Assembly: GCA_038527215.1 (NCBI GenBank)
Contig: JBCBGC010000009.1
Span: forward strand, 27,416-91,415
From: JAWPMV01 sp038527215
Lineage (GTDB): Bacteria > Bacteroidota > Bacteroidia > J057
Direction: 5' to 3'
Length of the DNA: 64,000 nt
Shown: positions 36,101-43,627 of the stretch, piece by piece
How the letters are laid out: each line of letters begins with the position of its first letter
Position numbering within the stretch: position 1 is the stretch's first letter
The notes under the pieces: model-generated
Told to the model about the DNA's origin: nothing
Databases searched by the model: none
Seen by the model: the letters and a program-made list of their open reading frames with translations, nothing else
Position numbers and translations under genes: made by a program

Positions 36101-36562
36101 CCAGAAATTAATCCTACGCATCGCTACATGGTCAACGATACCTTCATGGTCAGTTTGATTGCCAATAATGCCTGGAACTGCCCGGATACGGCCATCTTGC
36201 CGGTAAGGCCCTGGCCTTTTGGAGATGTACAAATCCCTAATGCCTTTAAGCCCGGTTCAGGCTTGGACAGTACGGATGTCTTTTTGCCGGTTGCCGTCGG
36301 ATTAGTGGAATGGGAAATCGGCGTTTACGATATTTATGGAAACCGGGTCTGGCACTCAACGGCCCTGGGAGCAGTAGGAAGTCCTTTAGAAGGAAGACCC
36401 ATTGAATCCTGGGATGGCACCATTCACACCAATTCCCGGATCAATAGTGGTGGACCAGTGAAGACGCCGGATGTGTTTACCTGGAAGATTCACAAAGCCG
36501 TCTTTAAAGGCGGACGCCGCTTTGAGGGGCGAAGAGAAGGCACGGTGACGGTCTTAAGATAA
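30128..36562 (+). CDS. giant PKD-repeat T9SS adhesin-like protein
   Basis: A 2144-residue secreted protein. The start is either this ATG, coupled to the porP stop, or MNIFLPKT seven codons on; a signal ends LQAQ at about residue 37. At least sixteen W-x-F-G-D-G-like PKD cores are visible (first WNFGDGS near residue 174, last WFFGDGV near 1982). In the middle (about 570-960) are Ig-like modules with GVGSWSGSSFID and cadherin-like D-T repeats. The end (about 2035-2144) is a CHU_C-like sorting domain, with the usual FSPNGDG replaced by FKPGSGLDSTD. Likely displayed by T9SS with the upstream PorP/SprF partner, as an adhesin or gliding surface protein. Confidence 0.9.
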   Translation: MDFKHIPMNIFLPKTCWKLGVLFLIGGLFFGQKLQAQCSASAAFTVQQPDSCAQQAVTFTANDPNATSYSWSITGAGGASTGTGPSITRSFPALNVAYNMTVQLTVTGIDTAGAVCTVTSSQVVPVKATPLVVVIDNSFTPFDGCTIDSTVTSYTATYTVQLPATGPYTWNFGDGSAPITSPANSQTHTYNGYGNYFLTVSASNGTCTGRFEQPIYFQLPPIANMNLVGGFNICEDQTIQVENNTDTTNRKVDRYIWDWGNGDRDTVFDKNAIFYVYSYTDEAVCDSQLNLQGKFTEEVRLIVQNGCGEHYNASPVYVDPLPRAEINGPDLGCENSLLTFTNESCPDVNVLYTWDFGDGSPQIGPLNTKLSMSHAFANPGTYDVMLIACKPACNACDTAIQTVTILEPPTALFDAIPDTGCAPLVVDVVNQSSPTFAASYTWTVLPNNGVSYLDSTDNNSFQPRFQFADSGVFIIRLRVDNICGFDTDEDTILVASPPEVTLAPVPDTCGFLDYVPVVSYNDNGNPISSYTWTFSNATPATSNLPFPTGPFTFLPDTQHTVTITVENLCGPTSASITFAVDTPLSVIDAGADFSLCLNEDTTLTGFPIGVGSWSGSSFIDPNGLFEPQVAGTYELIYSSGTGACRVADTIIVVVNPFPTVDILTADQEVCVGDSSISILTNLSGGIWNFPLDSGDVFTPLSPLDTMLVYTFTDSLGCANADSINIRVRELPTVTTTDTTFCQGNGVQTLQGFSPTSAGTVNWVGYGIQNSSLPNYVPDSIGTFPVVYTFTDPFGCTAADTMLVTVVAGSPPDAGPDTSLCRNEQFVVLNQANPTTGTWSVGAIVLPNDTVFFAGLPGGPNEVIYTTGAGSCLSRDTLFVDIRDTLQINAGPDTLICEDAPLLSFAPNPAQAYWTDGLGFVSLATGQYQPGNITPGTTDTLRLEGDLNGCISRDVRLVTVDSLPVIDFGVPDTACVLVSVNFLDSTSYVNTYAWDFGDGNNSALPNPVHAYQNSGDYIITLTGTNPNGCQDFLTKDIHITEAPLVDFGKSANSGCAPLTLNFNDLSLPRGGSYTWIMGNGDTLYGPNPGPITYQQGTDDTTYYIRLIIQNSCSTVEKIDSVVVFPQPQVVVGTDFSEGCSPLLISFANLTVGNPDNFSWDLGQGGALVTDSIPAPRYYVTDSLDSVYTIYLTATNSCGSDIDSVDILVHPNNLDPIFNTSNTQGCMPFTVQFTNLSGASIVSWDYGDNSGNADVGIMAPNHTFTDSGTYLVRMFVDNGCSKDTGEVLITVHPQEPAVFVASDPVCLGDTLSFQPTGGGNVNGYLWHFGDGDSSTATLAQHVYQAPGTYQVSLTSFSQSFQCPNQWDTVVTVYALPPASLNLDTTAGCQPLSLQLSNGPTGLTYWYDFGNGDTSTVLNPAYTYADSGDFVLQLTTQDGNGCRADTAVNIRVHPLPMSDFVPDQDSLCGPGPVAFTQGSTLATRYHWDFGTGNAADTSALLNPIFPYQNPGSYQVSLTNTTVFGCQDSVEKRVVVLPASQAALQADTVQGCQPLTVSFSHQASGFGRLRWDFGDGSAGFVGPSPPPHTFFGGDTTYTVRLLADTAGLCLDSASLEIRLATPPRAAFLPDDHQACGSDTVLFTNQSTSAVLPLSYVWDFGAPGQSFQANPPAVVFPQADIYPVSLIATNSFGCADTAAEVVRIHPEPEADFALSDSLICPSTLIQFTNLSSNYSGARWEFGDGAFSFADSPDHVYGLQDTEVMVSLVVDTAGFCFDSVEKRLQIASFPVADFSFSPDSFCGAADVNFVNLSTTLARPISYQWTFGNGLSSNVADPQTAYTVDDTLIQFPVRLITTNTFGCADTANQWVTGFPQPLAAFQPLPDSGCSELVVNFVNLSENYTHSLWNFGNGLFSDDAFPTTIYPTGVFDVELVVSYENVCFDRLRVEDQIVVKQSAIAAFTFDNASFQPRDGTVIFSNQSQFADRFRWFFGDGVSSPEINPTHRYMVNDTFMVSLIANNAWNCPDTAILPVRPWPFGDVQIPNAFKPGSGLDSTDVFLPVAVGLVEWEIGVYDIYGNRVWHSTALGAVGSPLEGRPIESWDGTIHTNSRINSGGPVKTPDVFTWKIHKAVFKGGRRFEGRREGTVTVLR

Positions 36563-36569
36563 ATGCTCT

Positions 36570-37067
36570 ATGGAAAAATGGCATCAATTGTTCATCTCAG
36601 ACGTCAAACGGCGGCTGTTTGAAGAGTCGGTTCCGCGCATCAAAAAATGCCTGAACATGCTCACAGACGAAGAGATCTGGTACCGTCCCAACGAAAATAC
36701 CAATGCCATCGGCAACCTGGTGCTACACCTCAACGGGAATGTCCGGCAGTGGGTGCTGGCGGGTGTCATGGGAGAAAAGGACATCCGGGACCGACCCAGG
36801 GAGTTTAATGAACGTCGTCTATTGCCCGCGGCTGACCTTATCGCGCTGATGGATCTGTTGGAAGCAGATGTGCGTCCGGCCTTGGATCGTTTAACGCAGG
36901 AACAGCTATTGGAGGATTGTGTGGTCCAGAATATTCCTGAAACTGGGATCTCAGCGCTCCTGCACGTAGTGGAGCATTTTTCCTACCACGTAGGGCAGAT
37001 CACCTTTGCGGTCAAGGCGCGTAAAGATGTACAAACCCGGTATTATGATGAGGAAAGCCTGAACTAA
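36570..37067 (+). CDS. DinB/DUF1572-like protein
   Basis: A 165-residue four-helix protein. The metal-ligand histidines of DinB-fold proteins fit HLNGN (about 53-57) and HVVEHFSYHVGQ (about 132-143), and VKRRLFEESVPRIKKCLNML forms the first helix. The DinB superfamily includes bacillithiol- and mycothiol-dependent enzymes, but most members have no assigned reaction. It begins 7 nt after the giant PKD gene, although a functional tie is not implied, and converges with purB with overlapping stops. Confidence 0.8.
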   Translation: MEKWHQLFISDVKRRLFEESVPRIKKCLNMLTDEEIWYRPNENTNAIGNLVLHLNGNVRQWVLAGVMGEKDIRDRPREFNERRLLPAADLIALMDLLEADVRPALDRLTQEQLLEDCVVQNIPETGISALLHVVEHFSYHVGQITFAVKARKDVQTRYYDEESLN

Positions 37068-38434
37068 TCCAGGTTTCGCATCGCATCTCCTACAAAGTTC
37101 TCTGGTCGAATGGTCCGGAGTTCTGCTTTTATTTCCTCGGAAACGTCCAGCGTTTCGATGAATTCCCTGATGCTGGTTTCATTGATGCCGCTTTTTCCGC
37201 GAGTCAGAGCCAGCAGGGTTTCGTAGGGATTGGGGTAGGCTTCCCGGCGTAGGACAGTTTGAATGGCTTCTGCGACCACGGCCCAGTTGGCATCGAGGTC
37301 GGCTTGCAGGGCATCTGGATTGACCAGCAACTTGGAGAGGCCTTTAAGGACGGATTGGTGGGCCAGGCAAGCGTAGCCCAGGGCTGGGCCAAGGTTCCGT
37401 AATACGGTGGAGTCAGTCAGATCTCTTTGCAGACGGGAAACCGGAAGTTTTCTGCTCAGGTATTCCAGCAAGGCGGTAGAGAGGCCACAGTTTCCTTCTG
37501 CATTTTCAAAATCAATGGGGTTCACCTTGTGGGGCATAGCTGAAGAGCCGATTTCGCCCTTTTTGGTCTTTTGTCGAAAATACTCCTGGCTGATGTAAAT
37601 CCAGATATCCTGACAGAGATCGATCAGGATGGTATTGATTCGCTTTAGACAGTCAAATAAGCGGGCTAGCCCATCATAATGTTCAATCTGGGTAGTAGGG
37701 TAGGAGCGAGACAGTCCCAGGGTTTTTTCTACAAAATCCCCCGCGAAGGTCTGCCAGTCAAAATCGGGATAGGCTACATAATGCGCATTGAGGTTGCCCG
37801 TGGCCCCGCCAAACTTACCGGGATAGCTAAGGCTTTTGAGTTCTGTCAATTGTACCTCGAGCCGCTTGGCAAATACCGCGATTTCCTTGCCCAGTCCGGT
37901 GGGAGAGGCAGGCTGACCGTGGGTACGGGCCAGCATAGGTAGCTCACGCCATTCTTCCGCGAAGGTGCTGAGCTGTTGATGGATTTCTGCGATGCCAGGT
38001 AGGTATACTGCTGCGACCGCGTCCCGGAGCATCATGGGCGTGGCGGTATTGTTAATGTCCTGGGAGGTCAGGCCAAAATGGATAAATTCTTTGCTGCTTT
38101 TAAGGGTATCCCGGTCAGAAGCGTCAATCTGCTCTTTTATGTAATACTCAACGGCCTTTACATCGTGGTTGGTGGTCCGTTCGATGGTTTTGATCCGCTC
38201 CGCGGCTGTAAGATCGGCTTGCTCGTACAGGGCGCGCAACCATTGGATATCCGCTTCGCTTAATCCGGTCAAGGGCTTCAAGCCCGTAGCCTGGAGCGCG
38301 ACGAAATACTCAACTTCAACCAGAATACGATATTTGATGAGGGCAAATTCCGATAGGTAAGGAGCTAAAGCAGCTACCTTTTTGCGATAGCGACCATCTA
38401 AGGGGGAAATAGCAGTGAGCGCGTTTAATTCCAT
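37064..38434 (-). CDS. purB: adenylosuccinate lyase
   Basis: A 456-residue fumarase/aspartase-superfamily enzyme from the ATG at 38434 (MELNALTAISPLDGRY); an earlier in-frame start would fall beyond the promoter box. The opening SPLDGRY, TNHDVKAVEYYIKE (about 83-96), HFGLTSQDINNTA (about 115-127) and the signature GSSAMPHKVNPIDFENAEG (about 292-310) identify PurB. It removes fumarate from SAICAR and from adenylosuccinate in purine synthesis. It is the long PurB type of about 455 residues. It is monocistronic, convergent with the DinB-like gene. Confidence 0.95.
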   Translation of the reverse strand: MELNALTAISPLDGRYRKKVAALAPYLSEFALIKYRILVEVEYFVALQATGLKPLTGLSEADIQWLRALYEQADLTAAERIKTIERTTNHDVKAVEYYIKEQIDASDRDTLKSSKEFIHFGLTSQDINNTATPMMLRDAVAAVYLPGIAEIHQQLSTFAEEWRELPMLARTHGQPASPTGLGKEIAVFAKRLEVQLTELKSLSYPGKFGGATGNLNAHYVAYPDFDWQTFAGDFVEKTLGLSRSYPTTQIEHYDGLARLFDCLKRINTILIDLCQDIWIYISQEYFRQKTKKGEIGSSAMPHKVNPIDFENAEGNCGLSTALLEYLSRKLPVSRLQRDLTDSTVLRNLGPALGYACLAHQSVLKGLSKLLVNPDALQADLDANWAVVAEAIQTVLRREAYPNPYETLLALTRGKSGINETSIREFIETLDVSEEIKAELRTIRPENFVGDAMRNLD

Positions 38435-38455
38435 ACGGGACTGGGGTAGAAAGCG

Positions 38456-38463
38456 CAAAAGTA
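38456..38463 (-). promoter_or_regulatory. candidate -7 box (TACTTTTG) for purB
   Basis: TACTTTTG on the minus strand matches TAnnTTTG exactly, 22 nt before the ATG at 38434. A CTTTTGC word lies about 10 nt further upstream. Confidence 0.45.
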
Positions 38464-38513
38464 CAATGCAAAAGGCTAAGTTGCCATAGGCCGCTCAGGA
38501 GAATCCAGTCTGG

Positions 38514-39089
38514 TCAGCGTAGGCCAGCAGTGGTCCCAGCTTTATCAGGAATGAGGGAGAAGGAATAGGTGATCCCATCGAGGCGTTCGTAAGCCTCACA
38601 ATGGCTGTTGTAAGGCATCCAACAAACAATCTGGAAGAAATAGTCCTGGGTTTCGTAGACGGAAAGGCGATAAAAAACGGGATCATCACCCCATTTTCGG
38701 TTGTAGACATAATAGTCCCCAGAGAGGACCCGGAGGTCGTCATTAAAGCTATATTCCAGCGTACTTTCCTTGAGCAGGCTATCCACCCGGCCAAAGACGG
38801 TTCCCTCTACGAACTGAAAGTAACCACGGAGTTTCAGGCGAAGGCGTTTGATCTCTCCCAGGTTGGCTTTGTCATCCTCGATTCCGAGGATGTAAAAATT
38901 AGACAGGGTATCGTAATACTGCAAACTAGCGTATGCGTGCATATCGTACCCAGGTTGGAGATTTGAGGGTAAATCCACCTGATACAGATTGCCGATCGGC
39001 ACTGGTATCAGCTCTACGGGAGGGGGCGGCGAGTCGCAGGCTACCCACATGACCGCAAAGCCTACAGCGATGTTTCGGAAGTGGTTCAC
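38514..39089 (-). CDS. hypothetical lipoprotein
   Basis: A 191-residue protein starting at a GTG (39089, GTG AAC CAC). The lipoprotein signal ends VMWVAC (Cys18), followed by a proline-rich DSPPPPVELIPVPIG. The mature part looks like a small alpha/beta domain with YDMHAYASLQYYDTLSNFYILG and YETQDYFFQIVCWMP. I do not recognise the family. Similar small lipoproteins are common in Bacteroidota. It is upstream of purB on the same strand with an 79-bp gap holding a purB promoter box, so it is probably separately transcribed. Confidence 0.7.
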   Translation of the reverse strand: MNHFRNIAVGFAVMWVACDSPPPPVELIPVPIGNLYQVDLPSNLQPGYDMHAYASLQYYDTLSNFYILGIEDDKANLGEIKRLRLKLRGYFQFVEGTVFGRVDSLLKESTLEYSFNDDLRVLSGDYYVYNRKWGDDPVFYRLSVYETQDYFFQIVCWMPYNSHCEAYERLDGITYSFSLIPDKAGTTAGLR

Positions 39090-39410
39090 GTCTCTAATTT
39101 AATGGAAATACCATAATAGTTTAGCTTTCAGGCCCATCATTTATCCACGGTGCCGAACGAAATCTGCTGGATACTTTCTATCTGTCTCTAATAAGCAACT
39201 GCCATTCAGACCCTTAGTTTGACCGTTAGGAAGGTTTTTTCCCAATCTTTCCCTCGTACTTGGCATCTTTCTTGAGGCGTTCTTACATGTTTTCGCACTC
39301 GGTATAATTCTGGGGAGAAGATCAAAACAGCCTCGAAATCTATTGTTCTTTACAATCGTTTCCGCAATTTTTCGTTATATCCTAGGATTTTCTTTCCCAG
39401 GCAAAAGCCG

Positions 39411-39418
39411 TATATTTA
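39411..39418 (+). promoter_or_regulatory. candidate -7 box (TATATTTA) for the Ala/Lys/Glu-rich gene
   Basis: TATATTTA lies 52 nt before the ATG at 39470 and is one base from TAnnTTTG. A TTTTCTTT stretch is about 19 nt upstream of it. The 380-bp gap 39090-39469 otherwise shows no gene, only T-rich sequence. Confidence 0.35.
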
Positions 39419-39469
39419 CGCGTTAACGCCCCGTTTTAGACCATTTTTGAGTCTCACTAAACCAACAGA

Positions 39470-41230
39470 ATGAATTCCATTACACTTCCTGAATCTAAGC
39501 TGAATGAACTTGCTCAACAGGCTGCCCAGAAACTGATGTCAGCCTTTCCCGAGAGCAAGGACCATTTATCTGGAGAGGAATTGAAAAGCTTTGCCAAGCA
39601 TAAGCAGATAAATAATTTTCTCATTTTTCAGGTTTTTCAGGTTTGGGACTTGCAGCTCAGCAAGCTCAATCACCCATATTTCAACCTGGAACATGAGGAC
39701 ATTCAGCAAACCTTGGACCAGCTCAAAAACCAGATTTCTCAGCACATCGAGGTAAAGCAGGAGGATTTTAAGCCCATGCTCGAAAGAGCGGTTTATAATA
39801 ACCTCAAGCTAGTCCTCTCCCCCAAAGAAGCCCTGGAGAGCTTTTTCTTTACCCATGACGAAGATTTGAAGCTGGATGTGTACCAACGCTATGCTCAGTT
39901 TTTTTCTGACATGGATTTCGTGGTGGGCAGCATCCAAAAATTCCATGAAAAGGGCGACATGGAAACCGTGAAAAAAACCACCTTCTTCGAAAAAATGGAG
40001 AAGGTAATTGCTATTTATAACAAGAAACGTCCTGAAGGATTTGACGGCTACCGAAAAGGTATTTTTGAAGACCTGACCGGACAGGATCTGGACAAAGTAG
40101 TCGGTTCTGTGCAGGCTTCTCTTGAAGCGGAGGCCAAAGCAAAAGCAGAGGAGGAAGCCAAAGCCCAGGCAGAGGCAGAAGCCAAGGCCAAAGCGGAGGC
40201 AGATGCTAAGGCTAAAGCAGAGGCAGATGCTAAAGCTCAGGCCGAAGCAGAAGCCAAAGCCAAAGCGGAGGAAGAAGCCCGCAAAAAAGCTGAAGCGGAA
40301 GCCAAAGCTCGTGAAGAGGAGGAAGCGCGTAAGCGTGCTGAAGAAGAGGCCAAACGCCTGGCTGAAGAAGAAGCCAAAAAGAAAAAGAGTTTCTTTGATA
40401 ATCTGGAAGATAAAGCTGAGAGCTTTTTTGATTTGGATGAGGATGAAGAGGGGCAGGAAGAAGCCGCTGAGGCAACGCCCAAGGTAGAAGAGAAGCCAGA
40501 GGAAGCTCCTGCAGCTGAGCCGGTGGTTAAAAAGGAAGAAGAATTCCTGGAAATGGCGGCCAATATGGAGCCGGAAACTGCGGTAGAAGCGCCAAAAGCC
40601 GAGAAACCATCAGTTGCTACTCCTAAGGTCGAAGAGGCCAAAGTGGAAGCTCCTAAAGTGGAAGCTCCCAAAGTAGAAGCTCCTAAAGTAGAAGCCCCCA
40701 AGGTGGAAGCACCCGTGGCAGAAGCCCCGAAAGTAGAAGAAAAGCCCAAAGTAGAAGAAAAACCAGATCCAGTTGTGGCGGCTGCCCCAACAGAAGAAGT
40801 CGCGGAAGAGTCAGAATCTACGGTCTCCTTCCTGGATCGCTTTCTCAATAAAAAGGAAGCTGACAATGGCGTAGCTGAAGAGGCTGCCAATCGCCCGGCT
40901 TCTGTCCTGGACCGAATTACCGAGCGTCCTAAAACCATCGCTGATCAACTGGCCGAGAAGAATGCTCAGAAGAAGATTCATGAAAGCCTGAATGGCAACC
41001 AGAAAATCAAGCTGGATGAAATTCCCATTCATAAGCAGTACCAGTACGTGCAAAAGGTGTTTGATGGGAACAATGTCCGCTTCCGAATCATCGTGGATAA
41101 GGTGAACAACGCCAAAAACAAGGATGAGGTGGAAGATATTTTGGACAAATTCGTTTTCAGCAACGAAAGCCTCGATAAAAATGATGGCGTGGTATCTGAG
41201 TTCATTGCTCTCCTGAGAAACAGATTTTAG
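39470..41230 (+). CDS. TolA-like Ala/Lys/Glu-rich coiled protein, unknown function
   Basis: A 586-residue protein without signal peptide. About 1-210 is an acidic-helical domain (KHKQINNFLIFQVFQVWDLQL near 45-65, FFFTHDEDLKLDVYQRYAQF near 125-145). About 213-306 is a long charged helix of repeated A-E-A-K-A-K units like TolA. About 320-450 is an acidic, disordered part with PKVEA repeats (about 390-417). About 515-586 is a conserved-looking domain (EIPIHKQYQYVQKVFDGNN, then NAKNKDEVEDILDKFVF), which I recall from other Bacteroidota proteins of unknown role. The helix suggests a spacer between two folded ends. It has its own promoter box and a terminator. Confidence 0.75.
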   Translation: MNSITLPESKLNELAQQAAQKLMSAFPESKDHLSGEELKSFAKHKQINNFLIFQVFQVWDLQLSKLNHPYFNLEHEDIQQTLDQLKNQISQHIEVKQEDFKPMLERAVYNNLKLVLSPKEALESFFFTHDEDLKLDVYQRYAQFFSDMDFVVGSIQKFHEKGDMETVKKTTFFEKMEKVIAIYNKKRPEGFDGYRKGIFEDLTGQDLDKVVGSVQASLEAEAKAKAEEEAKAQAEAEAKAKAEADAKAKAEADAKAQAEAEAKAKAEEEARKKAEAEAKAREEEEARKRAEEEAKRLAEEEAKKKKSFFDNLEDKAESFFDLDEDEEGQEEAAEATPKVEEKPEEAPAAEPVVKKEEEFLEMAANMEPETAVEAPKAEKPSVATPKVEEAKVEAPKVEAPKVEAPKVEAPKVEAPVAEAPKVEEKPKVEEKPDPVVAAAPTEEVAEESESTVSFLDRFLNKKEADNGVAEEAANRPASVLDRITERPKTIADQLAEKNAQKKIHESLNGNQKIKLDEIPIHKQYQYVQKVFDGNNVRFRIIVDKVNNAKNKDEVEDILDKFVFSNESLDKNDGVVSEFIALLRNRF

Positions 41231-41252
41231 CCTCACAGCATAAGATAGACAA

Positions 41253-41286
41253 AGCGCTGGCAGATGACCTGTCAGCGTTTTTTTTT
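41253..41286 (+). terminator. rho-independent terminator between convergent genes
   Basis: CGCTGGCAG (41255-41263) pairs with CTGTCAGCG (41269-41277) with one G-T, followed by nine T (41278-41286). It ends the 586-residue gene and overlaps the 3' end of the convergent histidine kinase gene. Confidence 0.75.
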
Positions 41287-42220
41287 AGGCAGTCTTGAGG
41301 GAAAACCGGAAGGTAGCGCCTACGCCTACCACGCTATGAACCGTGATTTCCTCACCGTGTAGCTTGACCAGGTGTTTGCAGATGGCCAGTCCCAGGCCCG
41401 TTCCTCCTTTATCGCGGGAGCGGCTTTTGTCCACCCGATAAAAGCGCCGGAAAATTTGTTCCAAATGTATAGGCTCAATGCCGGGACCATTGTCTGTAAC
41501 ACTGACGTACATTTTACCTGCCTGTTGCTCCAGAGAAATAATGAGTTTTCCCTCTGAGGCTCCATATTTAATTGCATTATCCACGAGGTTGGTGAGGACC
41601 TGATGGATACGCTCCAGGTCAGCCAGCACCTCAGTCTGTTCGTGGCCATTTGCCTGGATTTCACAGCTTATGTTCCGCTGTTTCTTGGTGAATTTATATT
41701 CAAGGGAGTCCACCACATCCAATACCAGATCGTAAATAGGAAATTTCCGAATCCGCACTTCCATTTCTCCCGACTCCGCCTGGGTAATGATGAGCAAATC
41801 TTCCACTAAGCTGGAGAGCCGGTCAGAGTTCCGCATGGCTTTTTTGAGGAACTTCATTTTGACCTTATCGTCGTCGATCGCTCCGTCCATCAGGGTATGA
41901 ATAAATCCTTGAATGGCGAAAATCGGAGTTTTTAATTCGTGAGAAACTTCTCCCAAAAAATCCCGACGATAGTTCTCCAACTCCCGGAGCTTTTTGATCT
42001 CCCGTTGATTGACCAGGTTGAGATTTTTAAGCCTACGGAAGACCAACCATTCCAGAACCCCTACGAGGATCAGGAAGCTGGAAAAAAAGAAAATGAGCAA
42101 TTCGTTGATCAGGGGGGAGTCTGATCCCAGGTCAATACGGTTTAAGATGAGATAAAGGCCTGTCAGGCAGGTAGCGACATTAAGGGAGAGAAAAATCGAT
42201 GAGGGCAGCTTTTTTTTCAT
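41285..42220 (-). CDS. PhoR-like sensor histidine kinase
   Basis: A 311-residue kinase. Two membrane segments (about 8-28 and 41-60) enclose a very short periplasmic loop (about 29-40). The H box VSHELKTPIFAIQGF puts the phospho-acceptor at His94. N, G1 and G2 boxes follow: LTNLVDNAIKYGA, DNGPGIEP, and KGGTGLGLAICKHLV. It has no PAS domain and no HAMP. With so short an outer loop it may sense a membrane or partner signal. It overlaps the upstream response-regulator gene by 4 nt (ATGA). Confidence 0.9.
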   Translation of the reverse strand: MKKKLPSSIFLSLNVATCLTGLYLILNRIDLGSDSPLINELLIFFFSSFLILVGVLEWLVFRRLKNLNLVNQREIKKLRELENYRRDFLGEVSHELKTPIFAIQGFIHTLMDGAIDDDKVKMKFLKKAMRNSDRLSSLVEDLLIITQAESGEMEVRIRKFPIYDLVLDVVDSLEYKFTKKQRNISCEIQANGHEQTEVLADLERIHQVLTNLVDNAIKYGASEGKLIISLEQQAGKMYVSVTDNGPGIEPIHLEQIFRRFYRVDKSRSRDKGGTGLGLAICKHLVKLHGEEITVHSVVGVGATFRFSLKTA

Positions 42221-42894
42221 GCTTCGCTGACAAACTTATAGCCTACGCCTTTGATGGTCTGAATATAGCCGTCGCCAATTTTTTCCCTCAGTTTTCGGAT
42301 GTGAACGTCTACTGTCCGGTCAATGACGAACACATCTCCCCAAATTTTTTCCAGGAGTTTTTCGCGACGGAATACCTTTCCTGGCTTGGAGGCCAGAAAG
42401 AAGAGGAGTTCAAATTCCTTACGGGGTAGGTTGAAGGTCGTCTCGCCTTTTTTGACGATGTATTCGTCCCGGATGATTTCCAGGTCCTGAACCTTCAGGA
42501 CGTTTTCGTCATTGAGGATCTGATCTCTACGGAGGATGGCTTTGATCCGGCTGACCAGAATACGGGGTTTGATCGGTTTGGAGATATAGTCATCGGCTCC
42601 GGCTTCAAAGCCTGCCAGTTCGCTATATTCTTCTGCCCGGGCGGTCAGGAAAACCACAAAAATGCCTCTCATTTCGGGAATTTCCCGAATGCGCCTACAG
42701 GTTTCGATCCCATCCATTTTGGGCATCATGATATCCAGTAAGATAAGATCAGGGCGCTTTTTGAGGGCCATTTCAATAGCCTCATCGCCATCCATGGCAC
42801 GATAGACCTTGTAATCTTCTTTTTCGAGATTGTATTCGAGAAGATCTAAAATATCGGTCTCGTCGTCTACTATCAGTATTTTGGTCTTGGGCAT
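42217..42894 (-). CDS. PhoB/OmpR-family response regulator
   Basis: A 225-residue regulator. The receiver domain (about 1-118) has the acidic pair Asp10-Asp11 and phospho-acceptor Asp54 in LILLDIMMPKMDG. The C-terminal winged helix (about 130-223) ends with the typical DRTVDVHIRKLREKIGDG and KGVGYKF. It is the partner of the downstream kinase, which it overlaps, and follows the TlpA-like gene by 12 nt. All three genes are therefore likely one transcript. Confidence 0.93.
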   Translation of the reverse strand: MPKTKILIVDDETDILDLLEYNLEKEDYKVYRAMDGDEAIEMALKKRPDLILLDIMMPKMDGIETCRRIREIPEMRGIFVVFLTARAEEYSELAGFEAGADDYISKPIKPRILVSRIKAILRRDQILNDENVLKVQDLEIIRDEYIVKKGETTFNLPRKEFELLFFLASKPGKVFRREKLLEKIWGDVFVIDRTVDVHIRKLREKIGDGYIQTIKGVGYKFVSEA

Positions 42895-42906
42895 ATGAAA
42901 TGCTGC

Positions 42907-43518
42907 TTACAATATCGTCTGAGAGGAGGCAGCCTGGAAGTATTGAGCCAAGGACGTTTTCACCTCTGCTAAGGTAAGACGATTCTTAATGAGATTTCCT
43001 TCTTTATCTAGTAAAAGGTAAACGGGTACAAAATTTATTTCAAACTCCTGGGCGATGGAAGACTCTTTTTGAGGAGAATCTATCACCTGTGGCCAGGCCA
43101 ATCCATCCTCTTTTACCGCGCTTAGCCAGGCTTTTTTCGATTGATCTACACTTACCCCAACGATCTCGAAGCCTTGATTGGTGTATTGTTCGTACAAGAT
43201 TTTGAGTTCCGGTTGTGCCTCTCGGCAAGGCCTACACCAACTGGCCCAAAAATCCACCAGGACCACCTTCCCAAATAAAGAATCAGGATGCAAATAATGG
43301 CCATCAGCCTGTTTCAGCATCAGGGAGGGGAGCTGGGTTTTCAGGACGGTCGCTGAAAGTTGGGGCTTGGTGGGAGGCGTTTCCGGAGAATGCAGGGCCT
43401 GGTCTGAGGGCTCGGTAGAGGAGGATTCGCAGGAGAAAAGAATCAATCCCAGACAGCATAGCATCACTGGCCAGCATTTCAAGATGGCAGGAAATGGGGA
43501 GTAATGTGTGCCAATCAT
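42907..43518 (-). CDS. TlpA/ResA-like thioredoxin lipoprotein, in operon with two-component genes
   Basis: A 203-residue lipoprotein with a signal ending GLILFSC (Cys30) and a Ser/Pro/Glu-rich linker (about 31-60). A thioredoxin domain follows with WASWCRPC (Cys95, Cys98) and the central VDQSKKAW ... INFVPVYLLLDKEG. The cis-Pro is in FVP. TlpA-type proteins reduce disulfides in the periplasm. It is the first gene of a likely three-gene operon with the PhoB/PhoR-like pair (12-nt gap), so its expression is tied to those regulators. A TATATTAG box lies 16 nt upstream of the start. Confidence 0.87.
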   Translation of the reverse strand: MIGTHYSPFPAILKCWPVMLCCLGLILFSCESSSTEPSDQALHSPETPPTKPQLSATVLKTQLPSLMLKQADGHYLHPDSLFGKVVLVDFWASWCRPCREAQPELKILYEQYTNQGFEIVGVSVDQSKKAWLSAVKEDGLAWPQVIDSPQKESSIAQEFEINFVPVYLLLDKEGNLIKNRLTLAEVKTSLAQYFQAASSQTIL

Positions 43519-43533
43519 CCGGAGGATTTTTGC

Positions 43534-43541
43534 CTAATATA
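43534..43541 (-). promoter_or_regulatory. candidate -7 box (TATATTAG) for the tlpA-RR-HK operon
   Basis: TATATTAG on the minus strand lies 16 nt before the start at 43518, directly after TTTG. It is close to the TAnnTTTG consensus. Confidence 0.35.
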
Positions 43542-43627
43542 CAAACGAAGGCCATAAGGTATCAAGCATCCTCTATATCCTTCTGAAAATCAGCCCCTAC
43601 CTTTGCCTGTTAGAGAGAGTGGGGATC

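Noticed and set aside
40237..40938. A Ser/Ala-rich minus-strand frame over the TolA-like gene
   Set aside because: Complement of the repetitive Ala/Lys/Glu codons; low complexity.
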